Below are positions 18,855-28,647 of a DNA stretch of 64,000 nt, piece after piece. A model generated the notes under the pieces. It did not search any database. It worked only from the letters and a program-made list of their open reading frames with translations, and was not told the origin of the DNA. Made by a program: the position numbers and the translations under genes. Origin of the DNA: Chloroflexi bacterium TSY. Its GTDB lineage: Bacteria > Chloroflexota > Anaerolineae > Caldilineales > Caldilineaceae. Position 1 is the stretch's first letter. Every line of letters starts with the position of its first letter. The stretch lies in contig JAHBNG010000058.1 of assembly GCA_019217005.1 (NCBI GenBank), forward strand, positions 19,986-83,985, read 5' to 3'.

Positions 18855-20687
18855 CTATGCTACCGAAGAAACTGCTTCAAGCTTTTCCAGGACGGCCGCC
18901 AGATTATCGCCGTCGTACTTGCCGTTGTGAATGTCCCGATGGCATGGCTTGCAGACGGGAATCTGTTTCCGGTTGATAGCCGCCAGATAGAAGGTGAATC
19001 CCCGAATTGGCTGATTCCGTTTGCGAATATGGCGGACGTGGTGCATCTCTATCTGGTGTGGGCTGTTGCAAATGGCACAGTTGTCGAGTAACCGCGACTG
19101 GGTTTTGCGCGGCCACCAAAGTGGATAGGCATCAGTGAGGGAGCGCGATGGTTGGGCGGTCTTCACTTGCTTCAGCGGTTGGTTGAAGAAGTGGGTCTTG
19201 CGCCCATTGGGTTTGGTGAAGGTGATGTCCTTCCCATACTTGCGGAAGACTTTACTCACCGATGAGCGTTCTTTGTGCGCAATTGTCTTGGCGAGCGAGT
19301 ATTGGAGGATATATCGCGCATGGTTGAGACGCCCCACGTTCTCGGCAAGCTGGTAGTAGTTGTACCATCCCCGCATGACCGCATTGAAGTGTTCGATGAT
19401 ATGGTCAATTGGTTGGTTGGTGAACCCTGCCATGCTTGTCGGTTGCCCATTCACCATGTATTTCTGCAACTTTACCGATATCTCTTGGAGTGGGACGAGG
19501 AGCGCGATGTTCCTTGTCCCCGTTGCGACTGTCTGCATGACGTTGTGTGGTGACCCTTTCGCTTGCAGATTTCGCCGACGTAACCGTGATGATGCAGACT
19601 TGAAATCATAGCCCAGGAAGCGAGCTTTCTCGGTGGCCAGATGGATGATTTGCGTCTTTTCTTCGTTGAGCTGGAGTTTCAGCTCTTCTTGCAAGAAATT
19701 CGCCACTTCTGTCTTGACTTGCTCGGCCAGTCTCTTCTGCCCGATAACGCCCATCACGACATCATCGGCATATCTGAGAAATTTGACTCTGGTATAGCCA
19801 GCGTCCTGATAGTCCGCTGCTGGTGTTGCCAGGATACGATGATTCATTTCTGCCAGTTCGGGTTGGAGTCGTGCTCTTGTCTCCGGCTCAATCTCGCCTT
19901 GTTCTAATATACGTTTCCGTTGTTGCATCAAGCTGACTTTGTGCCAGTTCTGTTTGCGATACTTGCCTTGGCTGTATTGTTCACAGATGCGGGCTAGTTT
20001 CCAGTCCAACTTGTCCAGATAGACGTTGGTTAGAATCGGCGAAAGCACCGAGCCTTGGGGTGTCCCACTGTACGACTGATGGTAGACCCAGCTTTCAAGA
20101 TATCCAGCCTTCAGGAATCGGCGAATCAGGTTAATGAACCGGTCATCTTGGATTCTTTCTCGCAGGATATCCAACAGACAGTGGTGGTTGATTTGCTCGA
20201 AACATTCTGCGATGTCGATTTTGAGTACCCATTTGGTTCCCACCCAGTTATGCTTGAGGCTTCTGAGGGCTGTATGACAACTCCGCTCCGGGCGGAAGCC
20301 ATGACTGTTCTCGTGGAAGCTCGGCTCATAGATAGCCTCCAGGATGAGCCGAACGCATTCTTGTACTATCTTATCCCGTGGGCCGGGCACCCCCAGCGGG
20401 CGCATCCCGTTTTCTTTGGGAATGTAGGTGCGTTTCACGGGCTTCGGCTGGTACTGTTCGTGACGCAACAGCACTATCTGTTCGTGGATTGCTTCGATGC
20501 TGAATCCATCCAGGGTTTCGCCATCCGTCCCCGGCGTCATGTTGCCTGGCTTACTCTTGATTCGTTCATAGGCCAGTATGTGGAGGGATGGGTTATACAA
20601 CAACCGATAGAGATTGCGGTTTACTGCCTCTGGATTCGCTTGGTTCTTTTGTCGTATGATATCCAGGACTTCACGGGCTTCTACCAT
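18855..20687 (-). CDS. ltrA: Group II intron reverse transcriptase/maturase
   Basis: 610 residues, full length. The RT palm holds RYADDVVMG near residue 316, with upstream KSKPGNMTPGTDGETLDG and GTPQGSVLSPILTNVYLDKLD. The maturase (X) domain includes MRGWYNYYQLAENVGRL. The C-terminal HNH-type endonuclease has CAICNSPHQIEMHHV and CKPCHRDIHNGKYDG. It promotes splicing and target-primed reverse transcription of its intron and could also serve the ORF-less intron. About 30-40% alike by eye to the outer RT, so the two come from different but related lineages. Confidence 0.92.
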   Translation of the reverse strand: MVEAREVLDIIRQKNQANPEAVNRNLYRLLYNPSLHILAYERIKSKPGNMTPGTDGETLDGFSIEAIHEQIVLLRHEQYQPKPVKRTYIPKENGMRPLGVPGPRDKIVQECVRLILEAIYEPSFHENSHGFRPERSCHTALRSLKHNWVGTKWVLKIDIAECFEQINHHCLLDILRERIQDDRFINLIRRFLKAGYLESWVYHQSYSGTPQGSVLSPILTNVYLDKLDWKLARICEQYSQGKYRKQNWHKVSLMQQRKRILEQGEIEPETRARLQPELAEMNHRILATPAADYQDAGYTRVKFLRYADDVVMGVIGQKRLAEQVKTEVANFLQEELKLQLNEEKTQIIHLATEKARFLGYDFKSASSRLRRRNLQAKGSPHNVMQTVATGTRNIALLVPLQEISVKLQKYMVNGQPTSMAGFTNQPIDHIIEHFNAVMRGWYNYYQLAENVGRLNHARYILQYSLAKTIAHKERSSVSKVFRKYGKDITFTKPNGRKTHFFNQPLKQVKTAQPSRSLTDAYPLWWPRKTQSRLLDNCAICNSPHQIEMHHVRHIRKRNQPIRGFTFYLAAINRKQIPVCKPCHRDIHNGKYDGDNLAAVLEKLEAVSSVA

Positions 20688-22618
20688 CTGTATGATACCC
20701 TTCCGTTTGAATATCAGGGATTAGCTATGCCCCTTCCCCATGCCTCGCCCATTACGGCGAGACGTTGAGTACTATGAGCATTCCGTTGACCGCCATTTGC
20801 AGAGCAACCATTGCAGGTCCTCCCACTGACACACATTCACGGTTATGCGTCAGGTTGGTTGGGTCAATCCCGTAGTTCGATACGAGAGGTCTTCGCTGGA
20901 CTTAGGCAGACCGTTCACTCCGTTGAATCTGCTCGTTGCAGATCGCCCACCGTTCAGAGAGTTATCAGGTCGACGACTTTAACCTGGTAAGAACGGTGGC
21001 TGGGGTTCCAATCCACTTTCCCCAGTGTTTTCGCAGGCACCGCTCGGAACTGGTCTTCAAGTAGTTTCACCTTTGCCGTATCCAGCCTAGCTCGGCCCGC
21101 AGTCGTTGACTGTGGATTGTCAAACTTGGGCCTTTTCCACCATGCTACACTCCCCAGGCTGTTACCAGCTCTGGATAAGGTAGATGCTTTACAACACTTC
21201 TCTCTAGTGTTCACCCCCTTTGAGGCATCCTCTCATATCGCTTATCTACGGCGCACGGCATCGCAATAGCGCACGTATTTGAGTCTGCGGAAATCCGGGT
21301 CTTGTGTATCGAGCGAGGGAAGTTGGCGGCGTTGTTGTTCGAGCTGTTTGGTTAGTTGCTGGTTTCCCTCTTGGCGGGTGCGCTTGATACGATAACTGAG
21401 GCGTTGATATGCTCGGTTTGGACCTCGGTGTTTGCCGCGTGAGTATCGTGGAACGAGTTCCTCTTCAACGAAAGTATCCAGTTCATGGAGATAGATATTG
21501 GAAAGAACAGGACTGGCGATGCCACCTTGGGGAACGCCGCTATAGGTACGGTGATAGCGCCAGTCTTCCAAGTATCCAGCCTGAAGGCTCATGCGAATTA
21601 GATTCAAGAAGCGGCCATCATGGATATCTTGTGCGAGAATTTCAACAAGGCGTGAACTCTCGATATTATCGAAGCAGCCGTGTATGTCGCCTTCGATGAA
21701 CCATGTAGTTCCCTTGAATCTTTGATGAATATCGCTCAAGGCTGTGTGGCAGCCCCGTTCAAGCCGAAATCCATGCGAACTACAACGAAATCGAGGTTCG
21801 TAGTAGGCTTCTAGGAGCAGACGGATTACCTCTTGAACCAGTTTTTCCGAGAAGTTGGGCATACTGAGTGGTCTGAATCCACCATTTGCCTTGGGTATCT
21901 GTGTTCGTCGTGACGGTCGAAATCGAAAGCGTTCGTATCGTAACTCTTCTATGATGCGTTGGATGCGTCCGATATTCATCCCGTCGGCTGTATCCCTGCT
22001 CTCTGTTCCTGGCGTAAGAGAACCTTTGTTGCGACCCACTTTATCATAGGCCGTCAGGAACAGGTCTTCACTGTAGAGACAACGATAGATTCGCGTCAAT
22101 GGCGTACGCTTTTCTCCCATCTTACGCACTGCTTGTAGAATCTGTTCGGCTTTTTGCATTGCGCATACCTTTCAGTTTCATCAAACTTGAGTTCCTACCC
22201 CCCTTTGCCCTGCGAACGGCTTTCCCGTTCTCCGTGGTGGAGCGTGACTTCCACGACTCATATGGGGGTTCCGTTACCATAGGGTTCGCACCCCGTAGGC
22301 AATCCCGCAGTACGGGCATGAGTGACGTATCTAGAATGATTTAGGATGTCTTTTCGTGGCTTGATAGGTCTCACTGACCATTGTTCCTGAGAGGAAGGGT
22401 TCACTAACTTGCCACTTGACTTCAAGCAGTTTAGCCTTATCCATGTCATCCAGGTCTTGGGACTCTCACTCTGCTAAACGGCTTCGCAGTTCGTCCCTTT
22501 TCCGACATGCTATTGTCCCTTAAGGGTTTCCCCATCCAGTGAGTCGGATGACCTCCTAGGTGTTCCTTCAACCTAAGATGCGTAACGCATAATTACTCGT
22601 GCCGCCATGCGGCGCACT

Positions 22619-22945
22619 ATGCCATACTATCTAGTTCGAGCGAAACCGAAACAGGATCACATTAAGGAACTCAAAAGCTCACTGGAGCAAAATGCATTTA
22701 TCGACATGCGCCCGTTTGGTCGGTCGATAACAAAGGGTTTGATCGGTTTGCGTGTTGAGAGTGAAGATACCGTCGTGTGGGAAGAGGAAGATCATTACTC
22801 ACCACCATTGGCTATGGAGCACGCGGCAGTGCTAGATAAGTACTTTGATGATATTACCGTGGAACATGTTCAAGAAGGAGGAGGATGGGAACAGATTCAG
22901 TCATTGCCAAGGCTATTTCCTGAGTTAGCAGAATCTGTTGGCTAG
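22619..22945 (+). CDS. Orphan acidic small protein, leader cut off by an intron
   Basis: 108 residues (MPYYLVRAKPKQDHIKELKS...). No family recognised; it may have an alpha/beta fold with an early YYLVRAK strand. The ATG is 2 bases from the 5' end of the antisense outer intron. The sequence at the far end of the intron (16905-16929) carries TTTAGGTGATTATT, which would place AGGTG at normal spacing before this ATG in the uninterrupted gene. As it stands the gene lacks its own ribosome site and promoter. Confidence 0.6.
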   Translation: MPYYLVRAKPKQDHIKELKSSLEQNAFIDMRPFGRSITKGLIGLRVESEDTVVWEEEDHYSPPLAMEHAAVLDKYFDDITVEHVQEGGGWEQIQSLPRLFPELAESVG

Positions 22946-22962
22946 CTTTGGAAGCCTCCCTC

Positions 22963-23991
22963 TTAAGCATCGTCCACCGGTACACCATTCGGATGCGGAA
23001 TCTTACCGTTATAGACCTTCGCCCAAAACCCGCGTGGCGGTGTCGAAATACCCAGCTTCTTACATCGCTTTTTAATGGCTACATCTGACTTTCCAAACTC
23101 TTCACTTAACTGCAATATGGATTTAGTCCAGACGAGCCGCTGAAGTTCTTCGGCAGAAAGGGCCTGCCAATCATCACTTCTCGGATGCTGTTGTCGCCGA
23201 AGAGCTTCTTCTTGTTCCTGCCGCGTACGTAACTCCTCAAACTCTTTTCTTAATTCTTCCGACTTGCGATGTTCTTCGGCGTACTCTGCACTTAGTTCGG
23301 CTTCGATGGCAGGATCGTGCTCAGGCACAAACTCGATAGCTACTGGCGCGAAATTGGTCAGTACTGTGGTATGTTCATCAGCCAAGTAATAGATAACGTC
23401 TTCCAGGCTATTCAATTCGCAAGTGTAGTCTTCATTCAGTTCTGGGAGTACTTGAGTGCAAGAGTTATGCCAGCCTGCATAGTAATCGTTGCCTTGCCAT
23501 GCCTTGTATGCCCAGATCTCCAATACCTGAACGCAAGAGATGGACGGCCAAGTGTCTCTAGGATATCGGTAGCGACTGCTTCTAAGTCGTGTGAAAAGCG
23601 AGGCAGCTATGAGGACAGCAGCGACCTTTTCTAGATCGTCATGAACTGACCAGAGATAATTTAAGGTGTCAATCTCACCTTTTCGGGTATGCTCATACCA
23701 GTGGAGAGGGCCTTGAGTGCCTGGGAAGTTATCCAGATATCGTTGGATTTCTTTCTGTTTGGCATAGTGGGTAGGTTTGCGGGGCCACCATGAGAATGTT
23801 GTTGGTCTGTCCTGTAGCATGGCAGGATCGTGAACCGGTACACACGTGAAGAGTGGTTCAAGTGAGATGGTCTGGTTACTGATCCGCTTCTGCCACAGTG
23901 CGAAGACAGTTTGCCAGTTGTGACTGTGGATGAATTTGTCTACTTTTTCTTGCCGTTGAGTAGCTAGCGGAATGTTCACTCGGTAGATCAT
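22963..23991 (-). CDS. Coiled-coil protein with C-terminal HTH, NACHT partner
   Basis: 342 residues. The N-terminal 200 residues are soluble with many aromatic residues; residues about 235-270 are a Glu/Arg-rich coiled coil. The end has a helix-turn-helix-like pattern: LVWTKSILQLSEEFGKSDVA, then IKKRCKKLGISTPPRGFW and AKVYNGKIPHP. This module, with its WAKV-x-x-GK tail, recurs in accessory-region proteins of unknown role. Its ATG overlaps the stop of the NACHT pseudogene (ATGA, 23988-23991), so the two were translationally coupled. Confidence 0.6.
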   Translation of the reverse strand: MIYRVNIPLATQRQEKVDKFIHSHNWQTVFALWQKRISNQTISLEPLFTCVPVHDPAMLQDRPTTFSWWPRKPTHYAKQKEIQRYLDNFPGTQGPLHWYEHTRKGEIDTLNYLWSVHDDLEKVAAVLIAASLFTRLRSSRYRYPRDTWPSISCVQVLEIWAYKAWQGNDYYAGWHNSCTQVLPELNEDYTCELNSLEDVIYYLADEHTTVLTNFAPVAIEFVPEHDPAIEAELSAEYAEEHRKSEELRKEFEELRTRQEQEEALRRQQHPRSDDWQALSAEELQRLVWTKSILQLSEEFGKSDVAIKKRCKKLGISTPPRGFWAKVYNGKIPHPNGVPVDDA

Positions 23992-26409
23992 CGCTTCCCT
24001 TCTATGCTACTGACGATTCGTTCTATATCCTCATCAGTCATATTAGCGAAGTGATCCATCAGCATTCTATGGATAAAGATGTAGCCACCGCCGACTTTTT
24101 GGAGGAGGATGCGGTCATGGCAATAGTCGAGGAATCGGGAATAGTTCCAAGGTGTGAACCCTTTCCGCCAGAGAGCCAGACGAAGTATAACGTGTTTTGT
24201 CAGATTATCGCCCCCACCAAGTAGACTCCCAAGCAGCCAGCCAAACAAGCTACTCAAATATCCAATGCCCAGCCCAACCTCAAGTCCGCTGCTCCCCCCG
24301 CCAATAAGCCCAAAACCTATCCCCAAAATAACCGCAGCACTTGAACCTATTGCAAATGTGGATTTTATCGATAACCTGATCCCCTGATTCGGTACATGTG
24401 TAATATTCGATTTGAGCACACTAACTGTGGAAGATTGTTCAAAGAGCAATCCAAAGACTATCCCACCAATCAGCCCAATTATTACACCGAATATAAGCCC
24501 GAATGTCAGCCCAATGAAAAGTCCGGATAGCCCGAATAGTCCAAGAATAAGCCCCCCAAGCACCGAAGCGGTCAGCCCTACTCTCAGTCCAAACCTTAAC
24601 CCGAACGACAGATTTTTTCTTAGTCTCAGTAGATCCAAATTTGGCGTTTTTGGCGATTTTCAGTCGAGATTGCAGGGATTTTGGAGTCATTTATTCAGAT
24701 TTCGGTTACAGAAAACAACCTATTTCATATCTGAAAATCGCCCAAATCTAACGCAAAAACTAGATATCGACCGGCAAATTTGTATTTATGTCAACTGTTT
24801 AGCCAGAATTCTCTCTCAAAACCTGAAATTTGGATCTACTGAGTCTAGTCCAAGACCAGTTTGACCATCGAGACAGGTGGATTTCGCTAAATGCACCAAG
24901 TAGCGCTCCACTTAAACCGACCACTAACAAATAGTATTGTCCACCCATTAGTCCTCCGAACAATCCCCAAAAAAGTAGAGCATAGGCGACACTTTTAACC
25001 TTACTCCAAATTTCACCTGGCTGCTCAAACGTTTGAATTTTTAAGTGTTTCCCACTAAGTCTGTCAACCAGTGACCAAATTAAGCCAACTATTAAGCCGA
25101 CAATTAGTCCGACCGCTACACCCATCATACTGCTGCCCTCATCAATTGCACCGTAATATGCTCCAAGAGTGACTGAACTGGCTAATCCATGAATCAGTCC
25201 AGCAGAGATGCCAAAAGCTGGCCCCCTTAACAAAAAAACTGCGGACATACGTTTTTTCGCATGATTTGAGTGAAGCCAGGTTGGCTGCATTTGTTCAATA
25301 AGAAATATTGTCTGTCGATATTGCACAAGACGACCTGCCAACCATTGAAGCCAGCTCAATGTTCGAGCCGGGTTATAGCCGTGGACGTCTTCACGTCGGC
25401 CAAACATGCGCCCGATGTAGGTGTCAAACAAGTGTTGACGACGTTTCTGGGATGAATCATCGACTGCTACTTCAATAATCGGTAATCCCTGATAGGCAAG
25501 GCACATGATATTGAGCATTAGCGGAGATTCGGCGAGTTGTTGAAGATCTGTGTCTTGTCGAATAGTTGTGCGCACTATTTCTAGTTCTGACTCACCATTA
25601 GCCAAGTAATCGTCGATCTGTTGCGGAGTGAGTGATTGCACTTGCACTGCCCCTTACAGATGCAGTTGGGTCGCCAAGTCCGTATACTCTACTGCTCGAC
25701 AACAGACAACTAAGGGCACTAGGTGTTCTTGCCGAAACATATTGATAACCGTCACGCAGTCATCACGATATTCGTGCTGCACTTCATCAAGGCCATCCAG
25801 TAAAAGTAGCAACTCGTCGTTTTCTATCCACGCTTCAGCTAACTTATTTGGAATGTTATATTTGGTTCGTAGTTCGTCAACTAACCATTCTGCCAAGGGT
25901 TCTCTACGTTGAGACCAAGTGGACAGATTAAATAATACAGGGGTTGGGAGAGTCAAATCGGCTTCGGCACGTATCAGCAGTTCTCTTGCTAATTCAAGCA
26001 GTAAGGTCGTCTTGCCGCTACCCGGTTCACCCAAGATGAGCAGTAGTTGGTTCATCTGATCGAAGACGTCGGCAATATTGATACCGAAGGGCACCGCATT
26101 GTCCGGTTGACTAGGCTGTTGCAGGATTAAATCCCACGGACGATTATCAACAGCATCGGAACGGTACTCCATGTTGAGGTGGATCAATATCCCGTTATAG
26201 AGTGAGAATTTAAGTACCCCATCTACCCAGAAGCTAAAAACCATTTTGCGAAGAGCTTCATGGTTCCTTTGGTTGCGCGCATCACTTGGGTCCAGACGTG
26301 TAATATTGACATCCCGACCTGCAATGATCGTGTCCTTGATGTCGCCATGCACATCTCCAATGTTGACATAGTATGTAGTCTCTGGGGCAGATTTCTTTTC
26401 CCTACTCAC
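23988..26409 (-). pseudogene. NACHT STAND NTPase with membrane C-terminus, broken
   Basis: Begins at GTG 26409 behind a GAGGT site. The start carries the tag VNIGDVHGDIKDTIIAGRDV. Then a NACHT core: Walker A LILGEPGSGKTTLLLEL and Walker B ELLLLLDGLDE. An in-frame TAA at 25654-25656 stands where the paralogue at 28648-30885 has CAA (LRLQGAV). The frame continues unbroken afterwards. A 215-bp MITE (24627-24841) then splits the multi-membrane C-terminus; excising it with one AGTCT copy rejoins WSWTRL to RKNLSFG in frame. Ends in the same FIHRML.DHFANMTD signature as the paralogue. A two-lesion pseudogene; the downstream HTH gene overlaps its stop. Confidence 0.85.
24627..24841 (-). mobile_element. 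215-bp MITE, copy 1 (in NACHT gene)
   Basis: Terminal inverted repeats CAGTAGATCCAAATTT and AAATTTGGATCTACTG; 5-bp direct repeats AGTCT at 24622-24626 and 24842-24846. Opposite orientation to the copies at 43121 and 58055. Each copy is exactly 215 bp. It carries a short open frame that is only incidental. Confidence 0.85.
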
Positions 26410-26547
26410 TTAACACCTCTAACAGTGCTATTCCCATAATATCATAATCTTTACTTTCTGGTAAAAGAAAAGAGATGAGGTGAGAAATGTGACAAAAAGC
26501 GGTTAGCGTTTCATCCTAAAGGTAGCGAAACCAAAAAGGAGGAAGGA

Positions 26548-28002
26548 ATGCTAACCGCGCCAGAAATAACTATAGCAGTACTGATGAATGTATTGCAAGT
26601 AACGCCGGTGGGAACAAACGTAAATGTAATGCGTCTGATGTGGGCGATGATGAATGGGTCGTTTCTGAAAAGTCGAGGAGCAATCCATAGTGGATTGAGT
26701 GAAAGCGGGTTTGAAGATGAGGAGCTCCGGCGAAGCTGGTGGAGCTTTCGATATGGATCATGGGATATTGCAAGCCTGCTCTCATCGTGGCAAGAAGAAG
26801 TGGAGTGGAAAGGGGAATGGGAGGCAAAAAAGTTAGAAGGATACCGGGGTGGTTCAAAATTAGGTTTACACTTTTGATATATAGACAAAAATCTATATGA
26901 GACCGTTTTCTCTCTGAGAACCGGCGAAATCAGAGAATATAAACGTTCTTTCTGTTTCTAAAAGTGTAAACCTATCTATCCAGCTAAAATGAACCACCCC
27001 GGATACCGAGTGAAAAGCATAGATATCACAGGGTTCTGGCGACCGAAGCTGCAAGGGAAAGTGAACCGACTCTATAACTCAACGGCTCGTCGGGCATTGC
27101 CCGCGCTCATCTTTGGAGTGATGATAAGCTCGGGGGAGATAGGCGGGAAACGAGTGCCACTGCTCAAGGCAATCATGAGATGCGAGGTAGGCACAAAGGA
27201 AAGTGAGTTTCGGAAAAAGCTGCTGAAAGAGACGAAGAAATCACTGGAGTCAGACGAAGTGGCGGTGGTCGATGCCGGGTTTACAATCAGAGAAATGCTA
27301 GAAAGCGACGTCGACCGATTTGTCCTTCGGGAAGCGATTAACTGCACAGCGCGCCGCAATGAGTTACCCGAACGTAAGGAAAAGGCAGACCACCCAAATA
27401 TGGTGATATTGTGCGTCCGCTCTCTCGATGCTATAGGGAAAGCGACTCGAGGCCACAACTCCAGACTCGTTTGGTCAATTTGTCTATAGTGGTCGCCTGA
27501 TTCGCTATCAAGCATGGCACAATCTCGTCCCCAGGACAACCAAGGTGGATACAGCCAACCGCACCTATTCGATTTACGTCTTTCAGATCCTGCTTATCAC
27601 ACACCTTTGGTTCTGGCGACCGTCATGGCTTTACAAGCTGAAACCATTTATCTTTTCTATCTGGAGCGCTGGCCTGTTGAACATCCCCCCTTGGCTTCCA
27701 AGCAGATGATTGGCTTACATCGTCAATTTGTTCATGCCGATGAGGCTTGCTTCCGCTTACCTGAACTGGGGCTGCTTGCTGGCAATCTTCTTTCCCATTT
27801 AGCCGCTTCTCTTCCTCCCATACCGACTGGCTACTGGGATCGAGAGCCTCAAGCCACTCCCGGCAGGCTGCGCCGCGTTCTCTCGAGTGCTCTTTTTCCA
27901 ACTCCCGACCAACTCGACCCTGACTTTCGGAAAAAGGCCTCGGTTTCACACCATTTACCTAAAGGCGTTCTCGCTCATCGCCGCCTCAATGCCGCTGCTT
28001 AA
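26548..28002 (+). pseudogene. DDE transposase remnant split by a MITE
   Basis: Starts at ATG 26548 behind AAGGAGGAAGGA. The first part ends WEAKKLEGYR at the MITE (26846-27000) and resumes GYRVKSIDITGFWRPKLQGK on the other side, so the target duplication repeats GYR codons. A second frame runs to about 27489 (AVVDAGFTIREML supplies a likely second Asp). A third frame, 27514-28002, carries YLFYLERWPVEHPPLASKQM with the likely Glu. IS family not assigned; an IS4-type DDE fold is plausible. Three frames plus an insertion make it inactive. Confidence 0.65.
26846..27000 (+). mobile_element. 155-bp MITE, A-type (in transposase)
   Basis: GGGGTGGTTCAAAATTAGG start and AAAATGAACCACCCC end. GGATACC is repeated on both sides (26839-26845, 27001-27007); with one G shared the duplication is 7-8 bp. 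Internal AGGTTTACACTTTT and AAAAGTGTAAACCT extend the inverted repeat. Confidence 0.85.
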
Positions 28003-28131
28003 ACTAGCCGAGCACTATTTTTACATTTTATCCCGTTTTTTCAGGGTGGATTCTTTTTTCCGCCCCTTTCGGTTTGCCCTTTGTCACTCAAGCCTTTACC
28101 AGAAAGTAAAGAGAATCTATTCTTCAATTGA

Positions 28132-28614
28132 TTACTGTTCATCCCGTTTAAATTCTCTTGGGATGATATTTCGTTGAGCTTGATCAACCTTATTGCTTTT
28201 ATCGGTATAGGTTATGTTGGCCTTTCGCCCAATAGCTACCCTCGCCTCATCTGTTATTCTACCAACACTTATCTTGTCACCTCCAATATCATCACCCTGG
28301 ACCGGCTTGTCACCCTTGACGAAATCTCCCTCTGCGTTGACAGAACTTTTGATATTCGTCTGGTTCACGTCTCGGCCTGATATGGTGGAGTTATGGATTC
28401 CGCCATCGACGTTGCCTATGTTGACAGAGCTATTGCCATCTCCCGATGGTTGGGGAGGAAGTTGTGAGGTGCTGCGAAGGTTGTCGAAAGTGGTCGTAGA
28501 CTTTCTCCGTCGCAACCAAGTCCATAGCCCAATAACGATAGCTACTCCAAAGCCGCTAAGACCAATCTGTAAGATAGCATTGTCTGAGATTATGTTGTTT
28601 ACCCATTCGAGCAT
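28132..28614 (-). CDS. Small membrane protein with GRDV/GD tag, NACHT partner
   Basis: 160 residues, ATG 28614 behind GGAG. One membrane segment at about residues 14-33, then basic RRRK. A soluble part follows with SVNIGNVDGGIHNSTISGRD, EGDFVKGDKPVQGDDIGGDK and a polar tail. The GD-x-x-x-G/GRDV pattern is the same short beta-type repeat that opens the NACHT proteins at 26409 and 30885. It starts 34 bases after the NACHT stop on the same strand, so they form an operon. The tag suggests direct tag-to-tag contact with the NTPase at the membrane (inference). No enzymatic domain. Confidence 0.7.
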   Translation of the reverse strand: MLEWVNNIISDNAILQIGLSGFGVAIVIGLWTWLRRRKSTTTFDNLRSTSQLPPQPSGDGNSSVNIGNVDGGIHNSTISGRDVNQTNIKSSVNAEGDFVKGDKPVQGDDIGGDKISVGRITDEARVAIGRKANITYTDKSNKVDQAQRNIIPREFKRDEQ

Positions 28615-28647
28615 ACAAGGTCTCCGTAAGTGCTATAATGCTGTTTG

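Larger units (their letters stand above)
18718..21256 (-). mobile_element. Inner group II intron with intact maturase
   Basis: 2539 nt from GTGCGCC (21256) to a terminal AC (18719-18718). About 570 nt of 5' ribozyme precede the reverse-transcriptase gene (20687-18855). Domain V lies at 18772-18806 and a domain VI stem (GACCG...CGGTC) follows just before the 3' end. It is inserted in the reverse-transcriptase gene of the outer intron, in the same orientation, exactly at the YxDD box. The most likely active intron of the three. Confidence 0.85.
17777..22159 (-). pseudogene. ltrA: Outer intron reverse transcriptase/maturase, split
   Basis: The N-terminal 301 codons (22159-21257) contain RT domains 0-4 (SLTPGTESRDTADGMN, PQGGIASPVLSNIYLHELD) and stop at KYVRYCDA. 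The C-terminal part resumes at 18717 with FLLGFIGPKSEAIAIKAAL and then needs a frame change at about 18590. It goes on with the maturase domain and an HNH-type end (LCQLCGSQDNCEVHHV, CRTCHVNIHAGKP). Lesions: the 2539-nt intron in the catalytic YxDD box; apparent YCDA instead of YADD at the join; and about 23 extra bases near 18590 bounded by CACGCT repeats. Not functional as written. Confidence 0.8.
16930..22617 (-). mobile_element. Outer group II intron containing two other introns
   Basis: The 5' end is GTGCGCC at 22617 (minus strand), matching the group II GUGYG start. The 3' end lies near 16930, after domain VI (AGGCAG...CTGCCT stem with a following A). Removing the inner intron (2539 nt) and the domain V intron (747 nt) leaves about 2.4 kb, a normal size for a bacterial group II intron with its reverse transcriptase. 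The RT reading frame runs 22159 to 17777 but is broken. It lies antisense to and directly upstream of the small gene at 22619. The exact 3' base is uncertain by a few nucleotides. Confidence 0.8.

Noticed and set aside
20954..21214. An 86-codon minus-strand ORF
   Set aside because: Lies in the 5' ribozyme part (domain I) of the inner intron; not protein-like.
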